A program made the position numbers and the translations under genes. A DNA stretch of 64,000 bases from Shinella zoogloeoides (GTDB lineage Bacteria > Pseudomonadota > Alphaproteobacteria > Rhizobiales > Rhizobiaceae): NCBI RefSeq assembly GCF_033705735.1, contig NZ_CP131130.1:2926001-2990000 (forward strand). Reading direction: 5' to 3'. This document shows positions 1 through 7,430 of the stretch, in pieces; the first letter of the stretch is position 1; each line of letters starts with the position of its first letter. The notes under the pieces are model-generated. The model worked only from the letters and a program-made list of their open reading frames with translations, was not told the DNA's origin and did no database searches.

Positions 1-847
1 GCCGGTGAGCCTCGTCGCTGAGAGGCTTCGTCATTCCTCCCGTCTTGCTGTCAGGCCAGGTCACGCGCCGGCGTTCGAGGTCGATCCAGGCCCATTCGAG
101 CGTAAGCACCTCGGACTTGCGCGCCGCCAGCTCGAACTGGAGCCGGATGGCGAGGGTGATGAAGGGATGCTCCAGGCCCTCCCGGTCCGAGCGGTCGAGA
201 TAGGCGAAGAGCTTGCGCATCTCCTCGTCGGTGATGAACCGGGTCGATCCGTTCTCCGCGAATTTCTGGACGTGCCTGCACGGATTGGAGCCGTCTGGCC
301 GATATCCCCACAGTTCGGCGAGGTTGAACATCTTCCGAAGGGCAGCGAGCGTTCGATTGGCGTTCACCGGCCGGTCGGCCATGCCGGTCATCAATTCCGA
401 GATGTGGGCGCGGGTGACTTCATGAGCCTTGTAGCGGCCCAGGCGCGGAAGGATGTGGTTCTTGATGTTCAGTTCGTTCGTCGCGACGGTGGAGGGCTTG
501 TTGTGAAGCTTCGAGTGCTCCTCGATGAACTTGGTGCACAGCTCCTTCATGGTCGGTGCTGCGCGCGCGGCTGTCTTCTCCGCGCACGGGTCGCGTCCAT
601 AACGAACCTCCGCGAGCCAGTCCTGTGCCAGGTTGCGGGCCTGATCGACGGTGAGTTCTCCGAATCGACCTAGCGCGGGCTTCCGGCGGACGCCGGAATT
701 GGTCACGTAGGCGAGCATGAAGATCTTGCCGCCGAACGGTGTGACTTTCAGCATGAAGCCCGGTACGATCGTATCGCGGAGTTCGTATTCGCGCTCCTTC
801 GGGCGCGCGGCGTCCACAGCCGTCTTGGTGAGTTTGATTTTGGCCAT
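1..847 (-). CDS. Tyrosine-type site-specific integrase (island 1), C-terminus cut off by the window edge
   Basis: The minus strand reads open from an ATG at 845-847 to base 1, giving 282 codons with no stop. The protein starts MAKIKLTKTAVDAARP and continues with a DUF4102-type N-terminal domain (LRDTIVPGFMLKVTPFGGK, about residues 20-45), a SAM-like core-binding domain (PTMKELCTKFIEEHSK, about 98-115) and the start of the catalytic domain with the first active-site arginine in ELAARKSEVLTLEW. The remaining catalytic residues lie outside the window. GGAG sits 8 bases before the ATG. The gene reads away from the tRNA-end attachment site at 1034-1086, the usual arrangement for P4-like integrases. 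It differs clearly from the second integrase at 12490-13677, so two elements are present. Confidence 0.9.
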   Translation of the reverse strand, partial: MAKIKLTKTAVDAARPKEREYELRDTIVPGFMLKVTPFGGKIFMLAYVTNSGVRRKPALGRFGELTVDQARNLAQDWLAEVRYGRDPCAEKTAARAAPTMKELCTKFIEEHSKLHNKPSTVATNELNIKNHILPRLGRYKAHEVTRAHISELMTGMADRPVNANRTLAALRKMFNLAELWGYRPDGSNPCRHVQKFAENGSTRFITDEEMRKLFAYLDRSDREGLEHPFITLAIRLQFELAARKSEVLTLEWAWIDLERRRVTWPDSKTGGMTKPLSDEAHR

Positions 848-1033
848 CAGAGGTCTCCAAACACGTTAGTCGTAGGAGTCGCGCGAGGGTGTCTAGGAGC
901 ACGATTCCCGGCTATTGCCGGCAAGTATGGAGAAGTTTGAAGCCTACGATGGTCAAGCTAAATCATTGATCGTAGTAGGTTTTCGCGCTTTTACTTGCAA
1001 TCGGCGGTGTTTAGAATATCGTCCTTTGGGCCG

Positions 1034-1086
1034 CTCAAAATCGAGTTCCGAAAGGAGTGCTGGTTCGATTCCGGCATGGGGCACCA
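1034..1086 (+). other. Attachment site: 3' part of a tRNA gene, probably tRNA-Leu(CAA)
   Basis: Bases 1034-1086 read like the 3' half of a tRNA from the anticodon loop to CCA: loop CTCAAAA (anticodon CAA), a long variable arm (TTCCGAAAGGAG), a T-arm GCTGG-TTCGATT-CCGGC and an acceptor strand ATGGGGC followed by ACCA. No matching 5' half (expected GCCCCAT...) lies upstream, so this is a fragment and not a working tRNA. The last 14 bases (1073-1086) recur exactly at 13832-13845, and the longer stretch 1064-1086 matches 13823-13845 at 20 of 23 positions. It is read as the internal attachment site of two tandem islands. The amino-acid identity is inferred from loop and variable arm. Confidence 0.7.
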
Positions 1087-1161
1087 TATTTCTTAGAAAA
1101 GCGCAATAATTTCAAGAAGATAGCACTCTGACTGAGGGCGCCATCCCCTTTTTATCCCCCA

Positions 1162-1728
1162 TTGACAATGTGCTACCTGCGCACTTTCTCGAAGCCGCGC
1201 ACTTCCCTACAAGGGAGTGACGAACCATCGAGCAACCCGCGTCGACTCACCGTATTTCCAATATCCATTCTGGAATACGGACATGAATCAAACGCTTTAG
1301 CAGGTAGCAACTTGTCCGATCAGAAGCCTATTACATCTGTCCGAGTTCAACTGAAAAAACCAAAATCAGAGAAGGCCCTTCGCGCTGAACGTGTCCGGGA
1401 GTGGGAGCTCCGCGAGGGCCGATCCTTTGAAGACACCGTTGCTCACATGATCGCCATTACTCTGGCGTGTTTTGGGGAAAACCCTAAGCATTTTTCTCGT
1501 GAGATCGAACGAGCACAAAGAAATTTTGAGTTTTTCTTAAACCAAATTCAAATGGGCATGAGCGACAGCCTGCATGAATGTATAGATCGAGAACTTGGAT
1601 ATTCAGATTCAATACGAAAAGTTGATGCCGAAGAATGGAAAGAATACTATAATATTCTTATGAAAATAGATAAATTGCTTGGTAGAATTCCAAAAAAAGA
1701 AACTAGCAATTATCTCCAATCATCTTGA
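1162..1728 (+). CDS. Hypothetical protein on the genomic island
   Basis: This open frame of 188 codons sits just inside the left end of island 2. I do not recognise a family. The second half is a charged, helix-rich sequence (FEDTVAHMIAITLACFGENP, then FNFFLNQI-like helices), AT-richer than the core genome, which suits acquired DNA. The start is uncertain. The TTG at 1162 lacks a convincing ribosome-binding site and the first 60 codons look non-coding, so the true protein may begin near codon 65 (SVRVQLKKPKSEK). No signal peptide or membrane segment is visible. Confidence 0.4.
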   Translation: MTMCYLRTFSKPRTSLQGSDEPSSNPRRLTVFPISILEYGHESNALAGSNLSDQKPITSVRVQLKKPKSEKALRAERVREWELREGRSFEDTVAHMIAITLACFGENPKHFSREIERAQRNFEFFLNQIQMGMSDSLHECIDRELGYSDSIRKVDAEEWKEYYNILMKIDKLLGRIPKKETSNYLQSS

Positions 1729-2095
1729 GAATTACGGCTATGCCAATCTCACAAAGATCGTTCGCCCATCGATCAGAAGAAGTAGAATAACGTCACTAAA
1801 CTGGAAGAGGCGTTATGAACTGCGCGGAAGCAAACGAACGCCAGTATCCACATTGGCATTGGCACTATTCGACAATTTAGAATGGCGACTGAATTGTAAT
1901 CTTGCACGCTCTTTTGCTATAGCGCCATCGAAGGAGGAGCTTAAGCGCCATCCGGAGCGCAAATCCGTCCACGATTTTGTCGGCCTCGGCGCAAAACTTA
2001 TTTTTCGGGTAGTGTGCACCGTAAAACCCAATGCAGTGATAGATACCGTTCAAAGCGCGCTAAAGGCCATGCCCTCTCAAAAGTCCGAGAAATAA
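1679..2095 (+). CDS. Possible hypothetical protein
   Basis: An open frame of 138 codons overlaps the end of the previous one by 50 bases in another frame. It has only a TTG start and no clear ribosome-binding site. The translation is basic and contains a plausible folded stretch (SVHDFVGLGAKLIFRVVCTVKPNAVIDTVQSALKAM, given here by its position, about residues 98-133). No family is recognised. It may be a real small island gene or a chance frame in AT-richer DNA. Confidence 0.25.
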   Translation: MVEFQKKKLAIISNHLENYGYANLTKIVRPSIRRSRITSLNWKRRYELRGSKRTPVSTLALALFDNLEWRLNCNLARSFAIAPSKEELKRHPERKSVHDFVGLGAKLIFRVVCTVKPNAVIDTVQSALKAMPSQKSEK

Positions 2096-2226
2096 CACCA
2101 ATTTGACGTTTTTTTGCCGATCCAGATGTTGTGGCATCAGGCCCATTTTTGTTGTGAATAGGGGGTCCCAGCAACAACGGGACACACTATGACACAGGCA
2201 TCAATGAAACTCTCCGACTGCTGCGC

Positions 2227-2409
2227 GTGCGGCAGATCGTCAAGCCGGACGGCATGCTTCCCATTTGCCGTTCCACTTTCTACCAAATGGTGAATCGTGG
2301 CCTTATTTCCGAGGGCATTCGCCTCGGTGCACGTACCCGTGTTTGGCGGGCTTCCGAAATCGCTAACCTGATCAATGGCCTCGAAAGCAAGGCAGGTGGC
2401 GATGTCTAA
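2227..2409 (+). CDS. AlpA-like helix-turn-helix regulator (phage/island type)
   Basis: This small DNA-binding protein is of the AlpA/MerR-like excisionase-regulator type common next to P4-like integrases. The visible core is ICRSTFYQMVNRGL (recognition helix region) followed by ARTRVWRASEIANLINGLES, the usual wing and trailing helix. The annotated GTG start at 2227 gives 60 residues. The frame is open further upstream to 2158 and encodes ETLRLLRVRQIV, which matches the RLLR segment that normally begins these proteins, so translation may start earlier at a non-standard codon or the 5' end may be altered. In the family, AlpA proteins control excision or early island genes. The stop overlaps the start of the next small ORF. 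Confidence 0.65.
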   Translation: MRQIVKPDGMLPICRSTFYQMVNRGLISEGIRLGARTRVWRASEIANLINGLESKAGGDV

Positions 2410-2500
2410 GCTGAAGCTGAACCTTCGCGGGACTTTCACGTCCCGCCCCTTCGTGAAGGCTGCCGGAATACGTCCGTGCGGAGGCCAGAACGATGGCTAA
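2402..2500 (+). CDS. 32-residue peptide ORF overlapping both neighbours
   Basis: ATG at 2402 opens a 32-residue frame (MSKLKLNLRGTFTSRPFVKA...) that ends at TAA 2498-2500. It overlaps the AlpA-like gene by 8 bases and the next gene by 8 bases. The nested overlaps and a conserved-looking basic sequence suggest a translationally coupled microprotein. No family is recognised, and with this length chance cannot be excluded. Confidence 0.4.
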   Translation: MSKLKLNLRGTFTSRPFVKAAGIRPCGGQNDG

Positions 2501-2753
2501 GAAATCGGATAATCCGAAAACTAACGAGGCCGCATTGTCCACTGTCGAAGCCATAAACATGCTTCGCGCCGACTACGCAGCCGCAGATAAGGCACACCGC
2601 AAGCGTGTGCGAGCAAACATCTGTGAAGCGTACGAACTGGGTTTGCAACTCAAGAAGAGCCCGCGCATGCCCGCCGGAGCCTCGACTGAGGTGAGCGTTA
2701 TAACAATGGCGCCACCGGTACTCGGACAGGAGTATGCCCCCGATACCGTTTAA
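2493..2753 (+). CDS. Hypothetical 86-residue protein
   Basis: ATG at 2493 is preceded by GGAGG at an 8-base spacing, a strong site. The product begins MAKKSDNPKTNEAALSTVEA and has a helical middle (MLRADYAAADKAHRKRVRANICEAYELG, residues 24-51) rich in Ala, Arg and Lys, which looks like a small helical, possibly nucleic-acid-associated island protein. It overlaps the preceding micro-ORF by 8 bases and the following ORF by 20 bases. Function unknown. Confidence 0.6.
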   Translation: MAKKSDNPKTNEAALSTVEAINMLRADYAAADKAHRKRVRANICEAYELGLQLKKSPRMPAGASTEVSVITMAPPVLGQEYAPDTV

Positions 2754-3201
2754 GGCAGCCACGGCCCAGGACTTGTTTGCTCAGTTGGTGTTCCAACCGG
2801 AAGAGCCGATTGTTATGCTCTTCATGGTGTTTGGCGGAGGACAAGCGGGCGTTTTCCCTCACCAAGCGACCTTTCGGTTCAAGGGAAACGAACCTGACTG
2901 GATCGTACCAGCCACATCACCGTCTGCATATCCGGCGCTCAGCCGGGCCTTTCTGGAATGTCGCACTGAGCTAAACAAGTTCGGACACCGCATCTTTAGC
3001 TCTGTTGAAAGCAGCGCGACGTCCCCGTTCGCCATGGACCAAAACACATCGACTAACCTAAACGCCGCGATGCCTTTAGGAACAGAGCATGGAGCGGCCG
3101 ACGAGAAATCGGACGACACAGAGCTCTCAGCCGGGAGTACCACATCAGGCCGCTCACGCACCACGAGGAAGACTGGGGTAACGTGTGCGTCGTCGAGGTG
3201 A
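2734..3201 (+). CDS. Hypothetical 155-residue protein
   Basis: ATG at 2734 overlaps the upstream gene by 20 bases and has AGGAG directly before it (spacing short). The N-terminal half looks globular (VFQPEEPIVMLFMVFGGGQ, then FRFKGNEPDWIVP). The C-terminal third is Ser/Thr/Gly-rich and low-complexity. No family is recognised. Its 3' end overlaps the next frame by 19 bases, and the tail may be out of frame with an original longer gene. Confidence 0.4.
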   Translation: MPPIPFKAATAQDLFAQLVFQPEEPIVMLFMVFGGGQAGVFPHQATFRFKGNEPDWIVPATSPSAYPALSRAFLECRTELNKFGHRIFSSVESSATSPFAMDQNTSTNLNAAMPLGTEHGAADEKSDDTELSAGSTTSGRSRTTRKTGVTCASSR

Positions 3202-3914
3202 AGAGGGATAATCTCCAGATCGGTTTCATGGCCACACCCGGCTTGGAGAAGATCGCCTATATCGAGGGCCTAGATGTCCAATCTGCGAATGCTGTTTGGC
3301 AGGTAGACGCCAACAAGGCGTACCCCCTTAGAGGCGAACGTAGCGACTATTTCGGCTTCTTTGCATTTGATGTTCCTTCGCCGAATTTTATCGAAGAGCT
3401 GATGCAGGGTACCACGCTCAACATCTCGGTGATCGGCAAGGCCAAGTATGCGATCGACGTTTCTTCCGCTCGTAAGGCGTTTACGCAGTTCGTTGATTGT
3501 CATTCGAAGGGTGGGGCAACGGCAAAAGCCGGGGCGGCCGCGTCTGCCGCAGCGTGTTTAGATGTTCGCGACCAAGCTCAGCTGGTTTTCTCCGGTCGGT
3601 TGACGCAAAGCGTATTTCCAGGGCCGCCAAACTACGAATCCATCGACGCCGGCGACAAGGCCGAGACCGCTTTTCTGTTGGGCTTGACCCAGCCTATCTG
3701 TGCTTCCGGAGACGAGTTTCTTTCCTCAAATGAGGAGATCAGCACGATACACGTCTATTCGGACGACCCGCAGACCGCTGTCGAGCTGGAGCGGCTGGCT
3801 GATCAAGAGGTGCGTATCGTTGGGTCCGAAGCTTTTGGCTCGCATACTGGACACCATCGAGCACGGCTGGTGGTCCACGTCAGGTCCGCAGAACCAATCC
3901 AACTCAACCGATGA
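3183..3914 (+). CDS. Protein with a DUF4431-like C-terminal domain, 5' end uncertain
   Basis: The frame encodes two recognisable parts. Residues about 10-105 (IGFMATPGLEKIAYIEGLDV ... RKAFTQFVDCHSK) look like a beta-rich periplasmic domain ending in a conserved Asp-Cys. Residues about 130-240 match the DUF4431 pattern: LVFSGRLTQSVFPGPPNYES, then QPICASGDEF and GSEAFGSHTGHH near the end. Proteins with this domain are normally exported, yet no signal peptide precedes it here. The GTG at 3183 is the only start available, and the frame is open upstream to 3057 without ATG. A truncation or frameshift at the 5' end is likely. The enzymatic role of the family is not known to me. Confidence 0.6.
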   Translation: MCVVEVKRDNLQIGFMATPGLEKIAYIEGLDVQSANAVWQVDANKAYPLRGERSDYFGFFAFDVPSPNFIEELMQGTTLNISVIGKAKYAIDVSSARKAFTQFVDCHSKGGATAKAGAAASAAACLDVRDQAQLVFSGRLTQSVFPGPPNYESIDAGDKAETAFLLGLTQPICASGDEFLSSNEEISTIHVYSDDPQTAVELERLADQEVRIVGSEAFGSHTGHHRARLVVHVRSAEPIQLNR

Positions 3915-4081
3915 ATGAAGTGCTGGGTACCGTGCTTGGTCCAGACCAGCACAAGTCCACGCAGTGGCTCCAGAAACGAGTGAATGCTGGCTTTGTTCTG
4001 AGGAGCCATGCTCACGCCACTGCTGGAGGCGTGGAAGCGATACAGCCCTCCCTAGCGCGATGTAGATTCCGCGAAGGGTGA
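3911..4081 (+). CDS. Possible 56-residue ORF coupled by ATGA overlap
   Basis: ATG at 3911 overlaps the TGA of the DUF4431-like gene in the typical ATGA arrangement. The predicted 56-residue peptide (MNEVLGTVLGPDQHKSTQWL...) matches nothing I recognise. Only the overlap supports it. The rest of the gap to 4191 shows no other gene. Confidence 0.25.
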   Translation: MNEVLGTVLGPDQHKSTQWLQKRVNAGFVLRSHAHATAGGVEAIQPSLARCRFREG

Positions 4082-4190
4082 GTTGACTCCACCGCAAAAC
4101 AGAACATATTAGGAACAAACCGGCGATGCCTGCCGCTCACTTTAATCCGACTTTCCCCCCGACTGTGGTATCTCACAGGAGAGTAACGAC

Positions 4191-4388
4191 GTGCGCCCGC
4201 TCGAAAGACAATATGAGAACCCAAGCGAGATCGACGATACGCTGGCATGGCATAACGGTGACGCCCGCGCTGCTATAGCCACACTTCTTGCCGATTGCGC
4301 TTATCTACGTTGGCAACTCGACCTAGCGAGGCGGGCTATGAGCCATGGTTTCAGCAGAGGTTGGCACCCCAAGCTATTGCGCGATTGA
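4191..4388 (+). CDS. Small conserved-looking hypothetical protein
   Basis: GTG at 4191 has AGGAGAG 8 bases upstream. The 65-residue product (MRPLERQYENPSEIDDTLAW ... RAAIATLLADCAYLRWQLDL) is acidic then amphipathic, with one long helix in the second half. It resembles small uncharacterised proteins I associate with rhizobial accessory DNA, but I cannot assign a function. It stands alone, 109 bases after the last frame of the upstream cluster. Confidence 0.55.
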   Translation: MRPLERQYENPSEIDDTLAWHNGDARAAIATLLADCAYLRWQLDLARRAMSHGFSRGWHPKLLRD

Positions 4389-4559
4389 ATGTGGTAATCT
4401 CTGGCGCCGGACGGTGAGACTCTAATGTCCCACTTGGCAAACGCAGGTGCTACCTTCGGCAATCGCCCTCAGTGGTGTAGGCGGCCTCCGCACGTGCTTT
4501 GATGCGTGGGATACGGTAACAAGGGACAACAACAGGTGGATCGTTAGGAAAATGCCGCG

Positions 4560-4709
4560 ATGACGCTTTTCTACGCTGTATCCGCTGCAAGAATCATATC
4601 GGCGATCCTCGCTTTATCTCGTCCCACAATATGAGCGATGCTCCTTGCTGGCAGCATGAATATTGCGGCGGCCATCTTGGCATGGAGTGTCTATTTCACC
4701 GCTGAATAA
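4560..4709 (+). pseudogene. Small membrane peptide frame interrupted by an in-frame TGA
   Basis: From ATG 4560 one frame reads MTLFYAVSAARIISAILALS, then RPTI, a TGA at 4632-4634, then AMLLAGSMNIAAAILAWSVY and a TAA at 4707-4709. Both halves are strongly hydrophobic and in the same frame, as expected of a two-helix membrane peptide of about 49 residues carrying one nonsense change. There is no strong ribosome-binding site. The remainder of 4389-4789 shows no other gene. Confidence 0.3.
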
Positions 4710-4789
4710 TTCCTCGCGATGTCATCTCTTTACCGTTTACGAATATACAACTCATGCTACAGTCGCCTTGGGATGAAGAGGACGCTGGG

Positions 4790-4984
4790 ATGCAAAAATC
4801 AAACGACAACGCCGACAGCGCACTCTGGCTGAAAATGCGAGAAACAGCCGAGCGAATGATGAGGGCCGGAAAACCTGCTGCTGAAGCAAAAGAGGCCTTA
4901 ATCGAGATCATACAGGACCACCTTGATCCCGCCGCGAAGCCTTTGGGCTTGTCGTCTCCACACCCTGCAAAAACCAACCATTAA
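4790..4984 (+). CDS. Hypothetical 64-residue protein
   Basis: ATG at 4790 is preferred over the in-frame ATG at 4754 because GAGG lies 9 bases before it. The product (MQKSNDNADSALWLKMRETA ... AKEALIEIIQDHLDP) is a short helical, acidic protein with no membrane segment. No family is recognised. It lies among other small single genes on the island. Confidence 0.45.
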   Translation: MQKSNDNADSALWLKMRETAERMMRAGKPAAEAKEALIEIIQDHLDPAAKPLGLSSPHPAKTNH

Positions 4985-5048
4985 CAATCAACAATTGTCA
5001 GGGCGGCTATCCTAACGCAACGTAAGCTGCTCAACGGAGGCTGGCTTC

Positions 5049-5252
5049 ATGCCCCATCGCACCAAGAAGGACGCCCAAGTGAGGCTTGATCTCGGCGTGG
5101 CCCGAGTTAGCGCTCTCGAAGGGGATACCCCCCGTGAATCGCTCGAAGCGCTCAAGACGCATCTTGAGAATGTCGATGCGCTTGAGCGCTCAGAAAAGCT
5201 TGCGGCAAACGATGAATCTGCCGGCCTCGCCCGCAAGAAAACCTGCGAGTAG
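5049..5252 (+). CDS. Hypothetical 67-residue protein
   Basis: ATG at 5049 follows CGGAGG at a spacing of about 9 bases. The product (MPHRTKKDAQVRLDLGVARV ... ENVDALERSEKLAAN) is charged and helical. I do not recognise it. It converges with the minus-strand gene at 5266-5496. Confidence 0.45.
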   Translation: MPHRTKKDAQVRLDLGVARVSALEGDTPRESLEALKTHLENVDALERSEKLAANDESAGLARKKTCE

Positions 5253-5265
5253 ATAGGTAACCGCA

Positions 5266-5496
5266 TTATCGGCCACGGTGCTTTTGAGCCTGCTTCACAC
5301 CGGTTTGCAGATCAAGGACGTGGGTTCGCGCCATGTCGAGAAGGTGAGCGAGAAACCAGTCAACCTCCGCTGCCTGACTGTGCATGTCCTTCAAAAGTGA
5401 TGCCTGGAAGGCAAACACTTCCAATGCAGTAGGCGCCGCACGTTCTCGTGACTGGCCCCCGGCCCTTACCTGTTTAAGTCTGGGCATCTCATTCAT
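5266..5496 (-). CDS. Hypothetical 76-residue protein
   Basis: The minus-strand ATG at 5494-5496 is preceded by an excellent AGGAGG site. The product (MNEMPRLKQVRAGGQSRERA ... MHSQAAEVDWFLAHLLDMAR) is short, with a hydrophobic helix near residues 45-57 that is not long or apolar enough for a clear membrane span. No family is recognised. Upstream (5497-5686) nothing coding is seen. Confidence 0.5.
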   Translation of the reverse strand: MNEMPRLKQVRAGGQSRERAAPTALEVFAFQASLLKDMHSQAAEVDWFLAHLLDMARTHVLDLQTGVKQAQKHRGR

Positions 5497-5686
5497 TTTT
5501 TCCTCCTCGGAATAGCGAGATCCGACAACCTTAACGGTACAGAAGACCTAACAGTCATCAATTCCGATTAATGAAGGATGAAATATTGCACGCATAGGGA
5601 TTGTAATAACGCGCGACACAACTATCGTATACAGATGCGCCAAAGTTTCGTTAACAATATGAGGATGCGAGCAAGCTTACCCGGAC

Positions 5687-5815
5687 TTAGAACTTAAAAG
5701 TCACACCAATCCGAAGGTCACTTGTCCGAAGATTGATCCTGCTCTCCTCCGCAGGAAAACCCCGGATGTCATATCGCGCCTTGCCGAAGTCAGCATATCG
5801 GTAGATCAGCGAAAA
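5687..5815 (-). pseudogene. Remnant: C-terminal end of an Omp25/OmpW-like outer-membrane beta-barrel protein
   Basis: The minus strand from 5815 to the TAA at 5687-5689 encodes 42 residues with a clear barrel ending: LIYRYADFGKARYDIRGF, then NLRTSDLRIGVTFKF and stop. The alternating pattern and terminal Phe are a beta-signal. The same architecture ends the intact protein at 13970-14710 (DYLYADYGKTRD ... VGTFKLGVAYKF). A TGA lies immediately upstream in frame (5816-5818) and no barrel coding precedes it, so only the tail survives, cut off by the upstream end of the next gene. It indicates past recombination on the island. Confidence 0.6.
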
Positions 5816-5831
5816 TCAGAGGAATTTACGC

Positions 5832-6431
5832 ATGTCTGATACGATGGTTGCCAAGTTATCTGCTGAAATTAGTGCCCGAATGATTGATGAGCCTGCACTA
5901 CCTATTGAATACGCCTCCAGCAGCAGTCTGGAAACATTGATTGCCGACTTTGTAGAACAAGGCGTTGCAGAAAGGGGATACCTAACATCCGGCGACCTGA
6001 AACGGGTAGCGTTCGTGAAAAACGGTGAGAAACTCTCGAATAAGACGAAAGATGCTCTGGCTTCCAATACGGAAGAAGCTGTTCGTCAATTCACAAAAAT
6101 GGCTCTTAGTGCAAATGATCCAGAGTTTTCCGTTCGAATTCTACTAGGACTTGATGGTGTACACCTTCCAACCGCCTCTTGCATACTCGCGTGGACGCTG
6201 CCTCATAAGTGGCCGGTGATTGATGTGCGATCATGGAGAAGTATCGCACGGCTAAGCCATGGACAGGTGTAGGAAAAGATGATCGGTGGCCTGAAGGTAA
6301 GGCATTGGATTGCTTACAATAAAATTGTTCAGTCAGCGGCCATTATTACCAATCGGACACCGCAAGAAATTGATGTCTGGCTTTATTCATATGATAAGAA
6401 GGCCAAGAAGACAAATAGGAAAGGAATATAG
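5832..6431 (+). pseudogene. Helix-hairpin-helix DNA-glycosylase-like protein, interrupted
   Basis: ATG 5832 (GAGGA upstream) opens a frame of 146 codons ending at TAG 6270. The segment ILLGLDGVHLPTASCILAWT (about 116-135) followed by PVIDVRSW is the helix-hairpin-helix plus conserved Asp pattern of the base-excision glycosylase superfamily. The same reading frame resumes after the TAG with HWIAYNKIVQSAAI and TPQEIDVWLYSYDKK to a TAG at 6429-6431, as the C-terminus of such proteins would. Between about 6245 and 6310 a different frame gives the better sequence (KPWTGVGKDDRWPEGKAL). Two compensating frameshifts are therefore likely, and the intact ancestor would be about 200 residues. Glycosylase activity is inferred from the fold only. 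Confidence 0.55.
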
Positions 6432-6676
6432 AACTGGAGATTTCTTACGAGAGGGTATTTAGCATCCTTCGTGCGACCTTTTTCCCCATGGGTACTTTCG
6501 GTCTGACGACCTCTAAACGTCGCTCATCTCTGCAGATAATCTTTTTAAACAACTTTCGCCATCTCCGAAGGACCTAAAGGGGATGGGAATTTTTCCATAA
6601 GGATATACCTTGTCGAACATCGGAGCTGTTCGAAATTAATGGGTCTATATGGCTCGAAGATTGCAATCGGACGGCG

Positions 6677-7243
6677 TCACGTGGAATTTCCGGTTACTCT
6701 GTGGGCACTCAAAATCCGATACACCTGCATACGCGAGCACGAAGCGCGCTCTGCGATTGCCGTGACACCCAGACCATGACGGTCTAGGTCACGGATTAGC
6801 GTGTAATCAATACGCTGACGACCGCCTTTGTAGACGCCCGCAGACTTGGCTCGCTCAATCCCCTCCTTTTGCCGCTCCTTTATGAAGCGGCGCTCCATTT
6901 GGGCGACCATGCCAAGGACCGTCAGAATGATGTGCCCCATCTCCCCTCGGGTGGACACATGAGGATCGAGCACCGTCACGAATGCGCCTCGCTCCTGACA
7001 CTCGTGCACGATGCTCAGAACGTCGCGCGTGTCGCGGCCAAGGCGATCCAAGCGTGTTACAACCAGTTCGTCTCCATGGCGAAGGAATTCTAAGACTGTC
7101 GAGAGCTCGTTACGGCCTTCGCGGCTTGCGCCCGACATTTTTTCTGACCGAATGATTTCGCAGCCCTCGGCCCGAAGCCGGTCAAGCTGCCCTTCTAAAT
7201 CCTGATCGCCTGTGCTGACGCGTGCGTAGCCAATTCGAGCCAT
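6677..7243 (-). CDS. Serine resolvase/invertase (Tn3 resolvase-like)
   Basis: The 188-residue protein starts at ATG 7241-7243 (MARIGYARVSTGDQD), with GAGGT just upstream. The frame is open for 19 more codons, but family alignment favours this start. The catalytic serine is in YARVST, followed by the conserved LDRLGRDTRDV arginines, the E-helix region (ILTVLGMVAQMERRFIKERQ) and a C-terminal helix-turn-helix (GLGVTAIAERASCSRMQVYR). These enzymes resolve or invert DNA between short paired sites. No transposase is adjacent, so it may act as an island-borne resolvase or be a relic of a Tn3-like element. It is divergent from the lipoprotein gene. Confidence 0.9.
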   Translation of the reverse strand: MARIGYARVSTGDQDLEGQLDRLRAEGCEIIRSEKMSGASREGRNELSTVLEFLRHGDELVVTRLDRLGRDTRDVLSIVHECQERGAFVTVLDPHVSTRGEMGHIILTVLGMVAQMERRFIKERQKEGIERAKSAGVYKGGRQRIDYTLIRDLDRHGLGVTAIAERASCSRMQVYRILSAHRVTGNST

Positions 7244-7279
7244 GTGTGTAACCTCGACCTTTAGGCCCGAGGCTACCCT

Positions 7280-7319
7280 GTCACAAATAGCCGACGTCAA
7301 CCCAGATGTGACGGCGGCG
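7280..7319. repeat. 40-base dispersed repeat, copy 1
   Basis: This stretch begins GTCACAAATAGC and ends GGCGGCG. It matches 14899-14938 in the same orientation at 34 of 40 positions, and five of the six differences are transitions. It lies 37 bases upstream of the resolvase start and could be part of a recombination site or of a mobile-element remnant. Confidence 0.55.
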
Positions 7320-7430
7320 GGTGTAACGCCGAAGCGGTCACGCGCGGGTATACCTTGTTGCTAGCCATCAAGGGGCTTTTGGTACTCGCATTCCGCTCCA
7401 TTAAGTTTTCCTTGTGCAAATAAATAAGTC

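Noticed and set aside
915..1109. A 64-codon frame over the tRNA-end repeat
   Set aside because: It runs through the tRNA fragment, has no ribosome-binding site and has no protein-like pattern.
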